Of a stretch of DNA of 64,000 bases, positions 1 through 10,675 are shown piece after piece. The DNA is from Angiostrongylus vasorum (taxonomy: Eukaryota; Nematoda; Chromadorea; Rhabditida; Metastrongylidae). The notes under the pieces were generated by a model, which saw only the letters and a list, made by a program, of their open reading frames with translations, ran no database searches and had not been told where the DNA came from. Numbering within the stretch: the first letter of the stretch is position 1; the number at the start of each line of letters is the position of its first letter. Both the position numbers and the translations under genes were made by a program. The stretch covers positions 558,001 to 622,000 of the forward strand of contig JADANN010000463.1 of the NCBI GenBank assembly GCA_018806985.1, read 5' to 3'.

Positions 1-689
1 TGAACAAGAAATACGGGCTAGAAGGACAAAAAACATGATGGAATGTCCTTGTCAAATTTCATATAAAGGCTCGGAAACTTTTCAATGACTTCCTCCATTA
101 CTGCAACAAAACCGATCCACAGTCACCGTTATTTCTCAGGTGCTGTCTATATCCATGGAGAGAATTTCTGAGAAATCAGGAAAGCTTTTTAAGCTTTTCT
201 TGGACTCCATGCTGAAAAATTGAGAAGAAGACAGGAGAAAAACAATAGGAGAGAAACGAGTTGTTTCAACGGACCTCATCAATGTTATAGGACTAGGAAA
301 CGTTTTAATCATTAACCATATCCTGTTTAGTGGGTTAGTAGGCCAAGGACTTTTTTCATTAATAAGATTACAGGAGGCTTCTAAAAATCTCCTTCTCGGC
401 CCAATTGAGCGCCACGATGACTAGAGTGGAGTGTCCGCAAGAGTTGCGGTTGCACTTTTTTGCGAGAGACTGCAGTTTATAGTTCTATATCGAGATATTC
501 CATGCCGAGGATCAGTGAATGTCGGAATCGAAAATCTTCCTACGAGTCGTGTTATTTCTTCAGAAAGACCTTCTAGTGTCTTCTTGAACAGTGCAGTGGA
601 TAATTAGTCATCTTACTGATAGACATGGACTTTGTTGATGTAAAAATTATAATACTTCAGCAACAGAAAGAAATAAACTTCAACGGCAT

Positions 690-1320
690 CGTATATATTG
701 CGAAATATAACTTTAATGATGCTGAGATATTTGAAAAACTCCAGACCGCAGGTGTCTACGGTGGGGAACGAACGCGCTATTGTCCTTTCCGGGGAGTAGC
801 GCGCTCACCATCACACCATGCGGGTCCTTCGTTTCGCCTGTCTCTGAGCTAGTCCTATTGATGTTTTGCCATCAGCAATCACCCGTCAGCGGGATTGATC
901 TGGGGGGGGCCCAAATCGGCAACGAACCCAGTTAAGCTGAGGCTGCAGTTATAATCACAATTTTGACTTATTATTATATTTACTGCCTACTCTTTTTAGC
1001 GGCAGGGTGTGTATTGCTTTTTAGCGGCAGGGTATGTATTGCCGATTTGGGTCCCCCAGATCAATCCCGCTGACGGGTGATTGCTGATGGCAAAAGATCA
1101 ATAGAATTAGCTGAGAGACAAGCGAAACGAAGGACCCGCATGGTGTGATGGTGAGCGCGCTACTCCCAGGAAAGGACAATATCGCATTCGTTCGCCACCG
1201 TAGACACGTTCGGTGAGGAGTTTTGCAAATATCTCAGCATCATTAAAGTTATATTTCGCAATACATACCCCTGCCGCTAAAAAGAGTAGGCAGCAAATAA
1301 TAAGTCAAAATTATGATTTT
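690..1320. repeat. SINE-like family F, inverted pair (copy 1)
   Basis: Two arms of one element face each other. The left arm (about 690-935) is the reverse complement of the right arm (about 1038-1290), separated by about 100 bp. A shorter matching pair built on CTGCCTACTCTTTTTAGCGG lies at about 960-1040 and 1262-1320. Read on the plus strand, the right arm carries a tRNA-like head: an A-box-like TGGTGTGATGGTGAGCGCGC near 1140 and a B-box-like GTTCGCCACC near 1190. Other copies lie near 20.6, 23.6, 32.6, 60.9 and 63.7 kb. The SINE label is inference from these boxes. Confidence 0.7.
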
Positions 1321-2600
1321 AACGGCAGCTTCAGCATTGCCATGGAATTTTCCATAGAATTAAGGAACAGATGAGAATATAACAGGAAACTGCAAGAAGG
1401 TTTATTGCTTCGTAGCATTCCGAATACAAAAAGACGTCTTCACCAGACAGCAGCTTCAGTGCGCGGCATCATATTAGCACCTCAATGGTCCTGCATGTCT
1501 TCCAGCACGTGGTCGATCATCTGAACATCCAATTCTCTAAAGGAAATATTGGATAGAACAAAAATTTTTCTAAATTTTGCTTTCTTTTGAATATTCCTGC
1601 TAACCGATCGCTTCTACTTAAGTCAGACCTATTGTCACCTAATTACTTTTCCTTAGGAACTCATAGTGATTCGTTGTATAGTGAAGCCATCGGAGGTCTA
1701 AAGCAAAAGCTCTGAATGAGGCTCTATGAAAACGTATTAAGAACTCTTAAAATCACGGACAGAATGGGATTGAATTTATTGAGTCCGACGAAACTTCTCG
1801 TCCAGCGTATTACCGATGTCGACTGCTTGTTTCCTCCTTTTTACAGTTTCCACGTGCGCAATCTCCGTTTGTGATTTCAAAGGAGTTCGAGTTCAAACCC
1901 TTCAGCGATTCCACCTCACTACAGTTTGTTGCATTGATTGACGTTAGTAGAGTGCGACTAATGTAATTAAAAGCTATTTTTAACGTAGTTTTCTTACAGC
2001 TAAGGCTCTCCAACTCTGAACAGGCACTCATGTAATAGAAAAAATGTTTAGTAGTAATTTTGATTTCCCGCATGAACTGCAACCTTTCAACCATATGATC
2101 GTTTTCGCGACTCAAATCCCTCTAAATCCTAGACAGTCGATAAAAGACGAAGTGATTGCCGTCACTGCTCTTTGCTCCCCTCTAAATCAGAAAGCAATTC
2201 GAGTGAACAAGAATGAACGCCAGCATTACTTGTTTCACGGCAGAGTCACTCAGCAGAGGAGGACACCCATCATCGCAGTATTGGTGCCACTCCAGGATTT
2301 TTTCTAACCGGTTTTAACGGGAGAGTAGAAACCAGAAAAGCGCCGCAAGTTGTACTGGCTTACCTCTGCGAGCACACTTGCTTCCGGCTACACACGTCAA
2401 CTCATTAATAGTTTGGAAGCATGTACTGGTGAAGGAATTTTCAAGATACATTGAATTTGAATACTAGGGAACACCCACCTTGATCGAGACTGTTCATCCA
2501 CTGATGATCAATGTTTTAAGTAGTTAAATTACTCGCAACGGTCATCAATAATTGGGCTTCCCTTACCTCTTTATCTGAACTTTTACTTTGCGTTCTATAT
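1321..2600. other. Anonymous part of the tandem unit
   Basis: About 1.3 kb with no recognisable protein motif on either strand. The open frames here (1810-2115 minus, 2044-2307 plus) overlap antisense to each other, show no splice context and no recognisable domain. The same stretch recurs at about 7769-9050 and, up to 14627, after 14217. Confidence 0.5.
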
Positions 2601-2607
2601 CTGTTAC

Positions 2608-2911
2608 CTTTGTATCCCTTCGATTTCGTACTGAACGTTGCGCTCCTTTCGTGGCGCTTCACGCGGTTGCCCTGGTGGCCCAGGCGGCCCCTGCCGGCCC
2701 TGCTGGCCCTGCTGGCCCTGCTGGCCCTGCTGGGCCTGGTGGCCCTGGTGGCCCTGGTTCTCGCATTTTTTTTGTCACAGCTCATACAAGCCTAAAAGAT
2801 CATGACGACCTGTTCAGCATTAAGAGAAGCGGTCGTTTCCAGATATTGCAAAAAACATCAACCTACTAGTGTAACGCCAACAAGAGCAACGAGAATGAGA
2901 AGATGCTTCAT
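2608..2911 (-). CDS. Candidate small secreted collagen-like gene (unit copy 1)
   Basis: A two-exon model on the minus strand. Exon 1 (2911-2863) begins with ATG and encodes a hydrophobic signal peptide, MKHLLILVALVGVTLV, ending at a GT donor. Exon 2 (2791-2608) follows a TTTTAG acceptor and holds a Cys-x-x-Cys pair, then about ten Gly-Pro-Pro/Gly-Pro-Ala triplets, then a charged tail, ending at AAG/GTAACAG. The triplet frame is shifted by one base relative to the CxxC segment at a run of eight A (about 2766-2773), and this copy has a further one-base shift at about 2693. No further exon was identified. Collagen-like Gly-X-Y repeats are seen directly; a functional gene is inference, and a decayed fragment is equally possible. 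Confidence 0.4.
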
Positions 2912-3094
2912 ACTCAATCCACAGAACGATCTGCAACGATATACTTGATTTTAAATCTGATCCGTTTATTGCGCGCAAAGAAATCAAAAACTGTAAGATT
3001 ACACAAGGACAAGAATATCTTCAGTACACTTGCAAAAACAAAAACACACTAGATTGACCAAAAATGCTTCTCAGAAAAAGGGATACAACGATGT

Positions 3095-4220
3095 GTTTCT
3101 AAGAACTGAAGCAAGGATGCTTAAAAAAATGTGAAGACAGTTGCAGGATCTAAGTTGATGAAAAGACGACCAATCAAGTTGCTTATATTCCTTGTGGACT
3201 GGGTGGAGTTAGGACGTGGATTGAGAGTTTTCAGGTGAGCACGATCTGATAGAGTTTCTTTCTGTGCGCGATATAACATCAAACAAAGAAGAGGCAGTTT
3301 CCACAAAGATCTTATTCAATCCTCGATATATCTGAGAAAGTGCATCAGATGGAAACAGAAAATTTACAGAAGAAAGAATGGACTGAGCAGTTCCACGCCA
3401 CTGTGTTTCAAGTTCAAGTGAGTGGATAGGAACATCCGCTTTTCTGAAGAGAGTTTCTGCGTGGTCCCCGTATATCAAAGGAGAGCGTAACCTCTAACAG
3501 TTATTTTCTTTCTTTCTCTCTTTAACGCTTTCCAATCAAAGATGAAAGCAACCTATTCACATGCTTGCCGAAGCTTTCACCGACTTTTTGCAGAGTGAAT
3601 TTTTGAGTAGCTTTGGATAGTTATGAGCCTATGAAGTAACCAAACTGTGTTTCCTTCAAGAGGATAAATCGCTGCTTTTTAAAATGAATTTGTCTGTTTC
3701 CAGAGTCCTCCAAAGAATTCATTCTAAAAAGTCGGTGAAAGCTACAGCGAGACATATTTGTGGAAATCATGTCATTTAAATTTTGATTGAATGGCGTTAA
3801 AGAGACTGAGAATATATCTGTAATAGGTCACTCTCTATTTTCTTATACGCTATCATGTAGAAACCCTCTACAGGAAAGCGGATATTCCTATTCACCCACA
3901 TGAACTTGAAACACTTTGGTTTAGAAGTGCTCGGACCATTCTTTGTTCTCTAAATTTTCTACTCCTATCTGATGCACTTTCTCAGATATGTCGAGGATTG
4001 AATTAGCTCGTTTTGAAAACTGCCTCTTCTTTGTTTGATGTTCTATCGCGCACAGAAACGACTCTATCAGATCGTACTCATCTGAAAACTCTGAGTCCAC
4101 ATCCTAACTCCACCTGCTCCACAAGGAATATAAGCAGCTTCATTGGTCATCCTGCGTCGTTCACTTAGATCCTATGACTGTCGTCACGTCATTTAAGCAC
4201 CCTTGCTTCAGTTGGTAGAG
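3095..4220. repeat. Foldback element (copy 1)
   Basis: An imperfect palindrome about 1.1 kb long. The left arm (about 3095-3650) and the right arm (about 3680-4220) are reverse complements with scattered mismatches and small gaps; by eye roughly four bases in five match over 3160-3480 against 3880-4160. Outer ends share AACTGAAGCAAGG. Both arms encode, reading inward to outward, versions of the same peptide (for example SDALSQIYRGLN in the left arm, SDALSQICRGLN in the right). No transposase was seen. Confidence 0.8.
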
Positions 4221-4229
4221 TCATCAGGT

Positions 4230-5816
4230 TGTTCTTTAAAAGTCTTCTAGTTACTTTGATGAAGACCAGCCGCTCAGAACCCAACATCGGCAGAGGACGG
4301 AGTGTGGGCCAGGTCAATGGATCAGCCTGAGGTATGCGCGAGGTCACGCTTGATAACAAGACACTCCACCTTGCCGCTCATTTTTGAAATTTTGGAATCA
4401 ATCCCAAACGCTTCAAGTGTTTAACGCACCGATGTCCTGGATTCCTATGCGAGGACAGTGACTTCTACTTCAAAATTTTCTCCGTTGTGTTTCTGCGTCC
4501 TATGCGCTCCTAGTGGAGTGTTTGGTTTCAATTTAGATTTACCGACTAGGTGTTCTTTTAAGCGTACGCAGAGTAGTCCACCAGTTTCGCAAATGCATTC
4601 GTCCCTACACACTTTACAAGAGATTAGGTACACTGTGCCCGAACTCATGCAATCACGATTTCTGCCATTAGGACAATTTATGCAGTTTTTCGTTACACAG
4701 ACGGTCATAAAGGTGGTTGCGAACTAGCTGGCGTCTTAGAGTGTCCGATGGCATTCCACTCTTACAGTAATTCTCTAGACCGGCCCTCATTAAGCAACGT
4801 TTATGGCTGCATTTATTTTGTTTGAAATAAAGGGCAAGAGGAACGGAGCTTTGTTTTCGCTGGAATTATCGCTCTGGGGATGGTTTTTCCTCTACACCTA
4901 TGCCCACAGTTTCGTAACCATTCGAAATGGCTATCACGCCAGTTTCGAGAAATTTTCCTTCTGCTCTTACCTGTGCACAGGTGGCGGTTCGAAACATATT
5001 TCTTATAAGCGCCCTTTTAGGGTGTGAGGGATGAGAGGAGAGGTAATGAACCACTATATTCTTACTGCATGGGTTTCGATACCATCGGGATCCAGCCATT
5101 TTCGGATATGTTAATTTCAGAAATGGAAGCCAGTTTTCTTCCACTTTCTCACGGGTGAACCATATGTACTCCGACTGTTCGTTTAATAACTCAAAGTATT
5201 TGTCCATCTCCTCTTGTGTGGAGCAGATGACAAAACAATCATCTATATACCTACAGTAGAGTAATGGCCTGAGATCGATTACTGGTGTTCCCACTTTAGA
5301 CATAAGAGCAACGGCAAGGGTTGGTACCAGTCCAGTCCCATTGCCAACCCTCTAATTTGCGCGTAATATTTCCCGGACCATCTAAAGATCGATCAGCATA
5401 GGCTGACCTTCAAGAGGACCATAAGCTGCTGAACCGAAAAGCCATACATGTTAAATGCTCCTTTGTGTTGCTTAAGAAGCTCGCGCACGGCTTGCATTGC
5501 GGAGTCGTTCAACACGTTAGTGTAAAAGGCCGTTAACGTCGAACGACTCCATAACGCACGCGCTTTTGGGACGTGCGGTACAGAGACGATCTAGGAACAT
5601 TTGGGTGTTTGTGAGATGGGCTGGTATGTGCTTAAGCAACTGGTTAAGAATTAGATTTATAAACCAAGCAATTCTATCCGTAGGCCCGACTACACAACTG
5701 ATGATAGGTCCAACTTTAAAGGTGGAGTGGTCGGTAGACGCCAGATCATCAGCGGATGTTAACTTATGGCTCTTGATAAGTAAGGATAAGATGGGAGATG
5801 TCGGCACTTCGATCCT
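4230..5816 (-). mobile_element. Penelope-like retroelement fragment (unit copy 1)
   Basis: Minus-strand remnant of a Penelope-like element. From high to low coordinates: the start of the RT core with a Penelope-type AWFINLILNQLLKHIPAHL stretch (about 5640-5690); motif A region near 5520-5550, broken by an extra A; RGLAMG-like motif near 5340; catalytic RYIDDCFVI at about 5230-5256; then the GIY-YIG endonuclease at 4708-4445, with a Cys-rich lead (CINCPNGRNRDC), GTVYLISC and CICETG where the family usually has YIGETG. A degraded C-terminal tail (LRLIH region) runs to about 4260. The frame is also broken by a 7-base deletion near 5110. It is dead as written. At 5816 it is interrupted by an RTE tail. 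Confidence 0.85.
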
Positions 5817-6290
5817 AGAAACTTGGTCGCTGCGTAAGCAGGATGAAAGGTCACTTAGCGTTATCGAACGCGCAGTCGAAAGGGCGATGCTAGGGGTATC
5901 CCGTTCCACTCAAGTAAGGGAAGGGATCCGAAGCTCCGATCTGCGTCGACGATCAAAAATGAAAGATGCCGTTTTTTGCGCCAAACAATCGAAGATAAGC
6001 TGGATCGGACACGTAATGCGTATGAATGACAACCGATGGACAAGAGCCGTTAGTGACTGGATTCATCTGGATGTCAAACGTACAGCAGGAAGACCACCGA
6101 CCCGATGGTCAGAGTTCTTCACAAAGAGCTTTGAAGAAAGATATGATGATGCTCGACAAGTCCCTAGAGCGAGCAGAACCCATTGGGCTACTCGTGCACG
6201 CGACAGGGAAAATTGGAAGACTTACTGGCACTCGCTCGAGTCACTCGACGATCAACGGGACCACAGGTGATACAGGTGATACAGGTGAAG
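5817..6290 (+). mobile_element. 5'-truncated RTE retrotransposon tail (unit copy 1)
   Basis: Plus-strand 3' end of an RTE-clade non-LTR element, inserted in the Penelope-like sequence. The frame from about 5820 to 6270 is open and encodes the C-terminal part of the polyprotein, with AVERAMLGVSR, KISWIGHVMRMNDNRWTRAV and GRPPTRWSEFF, then the short 3' tandem tail (ACAGGTGAT repeated, 6264-6286). 5' truncation and a simple-repeat tail are standard for this clade. The first half of the long open frame 5566-6270 is antisense Penelope sequence and not part of the element. Confidence 0.85.
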
Positions 6291-7137
6291 CGGAGTCACC
6301 AACTTTGCTTCGTTCTCGGTTAACCGAAACCCTTTGAAAAATGAGAGATTAACTAGCAAGTAAAAGAGACATGGAAAATAACTATCTTAAAGAATGGGTT
6401 CGCAACGGTTTTCCTCCGTTCTATTCCTAATGATCTCATAGAAATACTTGAACAAGAAATACGGGCTAGAAGGACAAAAAACATGATGGAATGTCCTTGT
6501 CAAATTTCATATAAAGGCTCGGAAACTTTTCAATGACTTCCTCCATTACTGCAACAAAACCGATCCACAGTCACCGTTATTTCTCAGGTGCTGTCTATAT
6601 CCATGGAGAGAATTTCTGAGAAATCAGGAAAGCTTTTTAAGCTTTTCTTGGACTCCATGCTGAAAAATTGAGAAGAAGACAGGAGAAAAACAATAGGAGA
6701 GAAACGAGTTGTTTCAACGGACCTCATCAATGTTATAGGACTAGGAAACGTTTTAATCATTAACCATATCCTGTTTAGTGGGTTAGTAGGCCAAGGACTT
6801 TTTTCATTAATAAGATTACAGGAGGCTTCTAAAAATCTCCTTCTCGGCCCAATTGAGCGCCACGATGACTAGAGTGGAGTGTCCGCAAGAGTTGCGGTTG
6901 CACTTTTTTGCGAGAGACTGCAGTTTATAGTTCTATATCGAGATATTCCATGCCGAGGATCAGTGAATGTCGGAATCGAAAATCTTCCTACGAGTCGTGT
7001 TATTTCTTCAGAAAGACCTTCTAGTGTCTTCTTGAACAGTGCAGTGGATAATTAGTCATCTTACTGATAGACATGGACTTTGTTGATGTAAAATTATAAT
7101 ACTTCAGCAACAGAAAGAAATAAACTTCAACGGCATC

Positions 7138-7768
7138 GTATATATTGCGAAATATAACTTTAATGATGCTGAGATATTTGAAAAACTCCGGACCGCAGGT
7201 GTCTACGGTGGGGAACGAACGCGCTATTGTCCTTTCCGGGGAGTAGCGCGCTCACCATCACACCATGCGGGTCCTTCGTTTCGCCTGTCTCTGAGCTAGT
7301 CCTATTGATGTTTTGCCATCAGCAATCACCCGTCAGCGGGATTGATCTGGGGGGGGCCCAAATCGGCAACGAACCCAGTTAAGCTGAGGCTGCAGTTATA
7401 ATCACAATTTTGACTTATTATTATATTTACTGCCTACTCTTTTTTAGCGGCAGGGTGTGTATTGCTTTTTAGCGGCAGGGTATGTATTGCCGATTTGGGT
7501 CCCCCCAGATCAATCCCGCTGACGGGTGATTGCTGATGGCAAAAGATCAATAGAATTAGCTGAGAGACAAGCGAAACGAAGGACCCGCATGGTGTGATGG
7601 TGAGCGCGCTACTCCCAGGAAAGGACAATATCGCATTCGTTCGCCACCGTAGACACGTTCGGTGAGGAGTTTTGCAAATATCTCGGCATCATTAAAGTTA
7701 TATTTCGCAATACATACCCCTGCCGCTAAAAAGAGTAGGCAGCAAATAATAAGTCAAAATTATGATTT
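7138..7768. repeat. SINE-like family F, inverted pair (copy 2)
   Basis: Same inverted-pair element as at 690-1320, in tandem unit 2, differing by a few substitutions and homopolymer changes. Confidence 0.7.
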
Positions 7769-9056
7769 TAACGGCAGCTTCAGCATTGCCATGGAATTTT
7801 CCATAGAATTAAGGAACAGATGAGAATATAACAGGAAACTGCAAGAAGGTTTATTGCTTCGTAGCATTCCGAATACAAAAAAGACGTCTTCACCAGACAG
7901 CAGCTTCAGTGCGCGGCATCATATTAGCACCTCAATGGTCCTGCATGTCTTCCAGCACGTGGTCGATCATCTGAACATCCAATTCTCTAAAGGAAATATT
8001 GGATAGAACAAAATTTTTCTAAATTTTGCTTTCTTTTGAATATTCCTGCTAACCGATCGCTTCTACTTAAGTCAGACCTATTGTCACCTAATTACTTTTC
8101 CTTAGGAACTCATAGTGATTCGTTGTATAGTGAAGCCATCGGAGGTCTAAAGCAAAAGCTCTGAATGAGGCTCTATGAAAACGTATTAAGAACTCTTAAA
8201 ATCACGGACAGAATGGGATTGAATTTATTGAGTCCGACGAAACTTCTCGTCCAGCGTATTACCGATGTCGACTGCTTGTTTCCTCCCTTTTTACAGTTTC
8301 CACGAGCGCAATCTCCGTTTGTGATTTCAAAGGAGTTCGAGTTCAAACCCTTCAGCGATTCCACCTCACTACAGTTTGTTGCATTGATTGACGTTAGTAG
8401 AGTGCGACTAATGTAATTAAAAGCTATTTTTAACGTAGTTTTCTTACAGCTAAGGCTCTCCAACTCTGAACAGGCACTCATGTAATAGAAAAATGTTTAG
8501 TAGTAATTTTGATTTCCCGCATGAACTGCAACCTTTCAACCATATGATCGTTTTCGCGACTCAAATCCCTCTAAATCCTAGACAGTCGATAAAAGACGAA
8601 GTGATTGCCGTCACTGCTCTTTGCTCCCCTCTAAATCAGAAAGCAATTCGAGTGAACAAGAATGAACGCCAGCATTACTTGTTTCACGGCAGAGTCACTC
8701 AGCAGAGGAGGACACCCATCATCGCAGTATTGGTGCCACTCCAGGATTTTTCTAACCGGTTTTAACGGGAGAGTAGAAACCAGAAAAGCGCCGCAAGTTG
8801 TACTGGCTTACCTCTGCGAGCACACTTGCTTCCGGCTACACACGTCAACTCATTAATAGTTTGGAAGCATGTACTGGTGAAGGAATTTTCAAGATACATT
8901 GAATTTGAATACTAGGGAACACCCACCCTTGATCGAGACTGTTCATCCACTGATGATCAATGTTTTAAGTAGTTAAATTACTCGCAACGGTCATCAATAA
9001 CTGGGCTTCCCTTACCTCTTTATCTGAACTTTTACTTTGCGTTCTATATCTGTTAC

Positions 9057-9358
9057 CTTTGTATCCCTTCGATTTCGTACTGAACGTTGCGCTCCTTTCG
9101 TGGCGCTTCAGGCTGTGGCCCTGGTGGCCCAGGCGGCCCTGCCGGCCCTGCCGGCCCTGCTGGCCCTGCTGGCCCTGCTGGGCCTGGTGGCCCTGGTGGC
9201 CCTGGTTCTCGCATTTTTTTTGTCACAGCTCATACAAGCCTAAAAGATCATGACGACCTGTTCAGCATTAAGAGAAGCGGTCGTTTCTAGATATTGCAAA
9301 AACATCAACCTACTAGTGTAACGCCAACAAGAGCAACGAGAATGAGAAGATGCTTCAT
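9057..9358 (-). CDS. Candidate small secreted collagen-like gene (unit copy 2)
   Basis: The same two-exon candidate in unit 2: signal-peptide exon 9358-9310, then exon 9239-9057 with the Gly-Pro-Pro/Gly-Pro-Ala repeat. Here the repeat stays in frame to its C-terminal tail (PQPEAPRKERNVQYEIEG) and reaches the GT donor with no shift after the A run. Only the A8 homopolymer next to the CxxC segment keeps the model from closing. Of the two copies this is the better-preserved reading frame. Product type (collagen-like, secreted) is supported by sequence; expression is unknown. Confidence 0.42.
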
Positions 9359-9542
9359 ACTCAATCCACAGAACGATCTGCAACGATATACTTGATTTTA
9401 AATCTGATCCGTTTATTGCGCGCAAAGAAATCAAAAACTGTAAGATTACACAAGGACAAGAATATCTTCAGTACACTTGCAAAACAAAACACACTAGATT
9501 GACCAAAAATGCTTCTCAGAAAAAAAGGGATACAACGATGTG

Positions 9543-10666
9543 TTTCTAAGAACTGAAGCAAGGATGCTTAAAAAAATGTGAAGACAGTTGCAGGATCTAA
9601 GTTGATGAAAAGACGACCAATCAAGTTGCTTATATTCCTTGTGGACTGGGTGGAGTTAGGACGTGGATTGAGAGTTTTCAGGTGAGCACGATCTGATAGA
9701 GTTTCTTTCTGTGCGCGATATAACATCAAACAAAGAAGAGGCAGTTTCCACAAAGATCTTATTCAATCCTCGATATATCTGAGAAAGTGCATCAGATGGA
9801 AACAGAAAATTTACAGAAGAAAGAATGGACTGAGCAGTTCCACGCCACTGTGTTTCAAGTTCAAGTGAGTGGATAGGAACATCCGCTTTTCTGAAGAGAG
9901 TTTCTGCGTGGTCCCCGTATATCAAAGGAGAGCGTAACCTCTAACAGTTATTTTCTTTCTTTCTCTCTTTAACGCTTTCCAATCAAAGATGAAGCAACCT
10001 ATTCACATGCTTGCCGAAGCTTTCACCGACTTTTTGCAGAGTGAATTTTTGAGTAGCTTTGGATAGTTATGAGCCTATGAAGTAACCAAACTGTGTTTCC
10101 TTCAAGAGGATAAATCGCTGCTTTTTAAAATGAATTTGTCTGTTTCCAGAGTCCTACAAAGAATTCATTCTAAAAAGTCGGTGAAAGCTACAGCGAGACA
10201 TATTTGTGGAAATCATGTCATTTAAATTTTGATTGAATGGCGTTAAAGAGACTGAGAATATATCTGTAATAGGTCACTCTCTATTTTCTTATACGCTATC
10301 ATGTAGAAACCCTCTACAGGAAAGCGGATATTCCTATTCACCCACATGAACTTGAAACACTTTGGTTTAGAAGTGCTCGGACCATTCTTTGTTCTCTAAA
10401 TTTTCTACTCCTATCTGATGCACTTTCTCAGATATGTCGAGGATTGAATTAGCTCGTTTTGAAAACTGCCTCTTCTTTGTTTGATGTTCTATCGCGCACA
10501 GAAACGACTCTATCAGATCGTACTCATCTGAAAACTCTGAGTCCACATCCTAACTCCACCTGCTCCACAAGGAATATAAGCAGCTTCATTGGTCATCCTG
10601 CGTCGTTCACTTAGATCCTATGACTGTCGTCACGTCATTTAAGCACCCTTGCTTCAGTTGGTAGAG
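9543..10666. repeat. Foldback element (copy 2)
   Basis: Second copy of the 1.1-kb imperfect palindrome, in tandem unit 2, essentially identical to 3095-4220. Confidence 0.8.
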
Positions 10667-10675
10667 TCATCAGGT

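Larger units (their letters stand above)
1..6448. repeat. Tandem composite unit, copy 1
   Basis: First copy of a 6448-bp head-to-tail repeat. The first bases of the window recur at 6449 and again at 12895, and everything between is collinear. Order within the unit: SINE-like inverted pair (690-1320), anonymous sequence, a collagen-like candidate gene on the minus strand (2608-2911), a foldback element (3095-4220), a Penelope-like fragment on the minus strand (4230-5816) and an RTE 3' tail on the plus strand (5817-6290). Position 1 is only the window edge, so the true phase and left limit of the array are unknown. A collapsed or expanded assembly is an alternative to a real array. Confidence 0.9.

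Noticed and set aside
2588..2869. The plus-strand Gly-Pro-Ala frame as the collagen reading
   Set aside because: The repeat also gives Gly-X-Y triplets on this strand, but there is no start, signal peptide or splice context; the minus strand has all three and the commoner Gly-Pro-Pro triplets.
5566..6270. A 234-codon plus-strand open frame in the tandem unit as a single gene
   Set aside because: Its first third is antisense to the Penelope-like RT and only the rest is RTE. The fusion is an accident of the insertion, and in unit 2 the frame is broken by one T.
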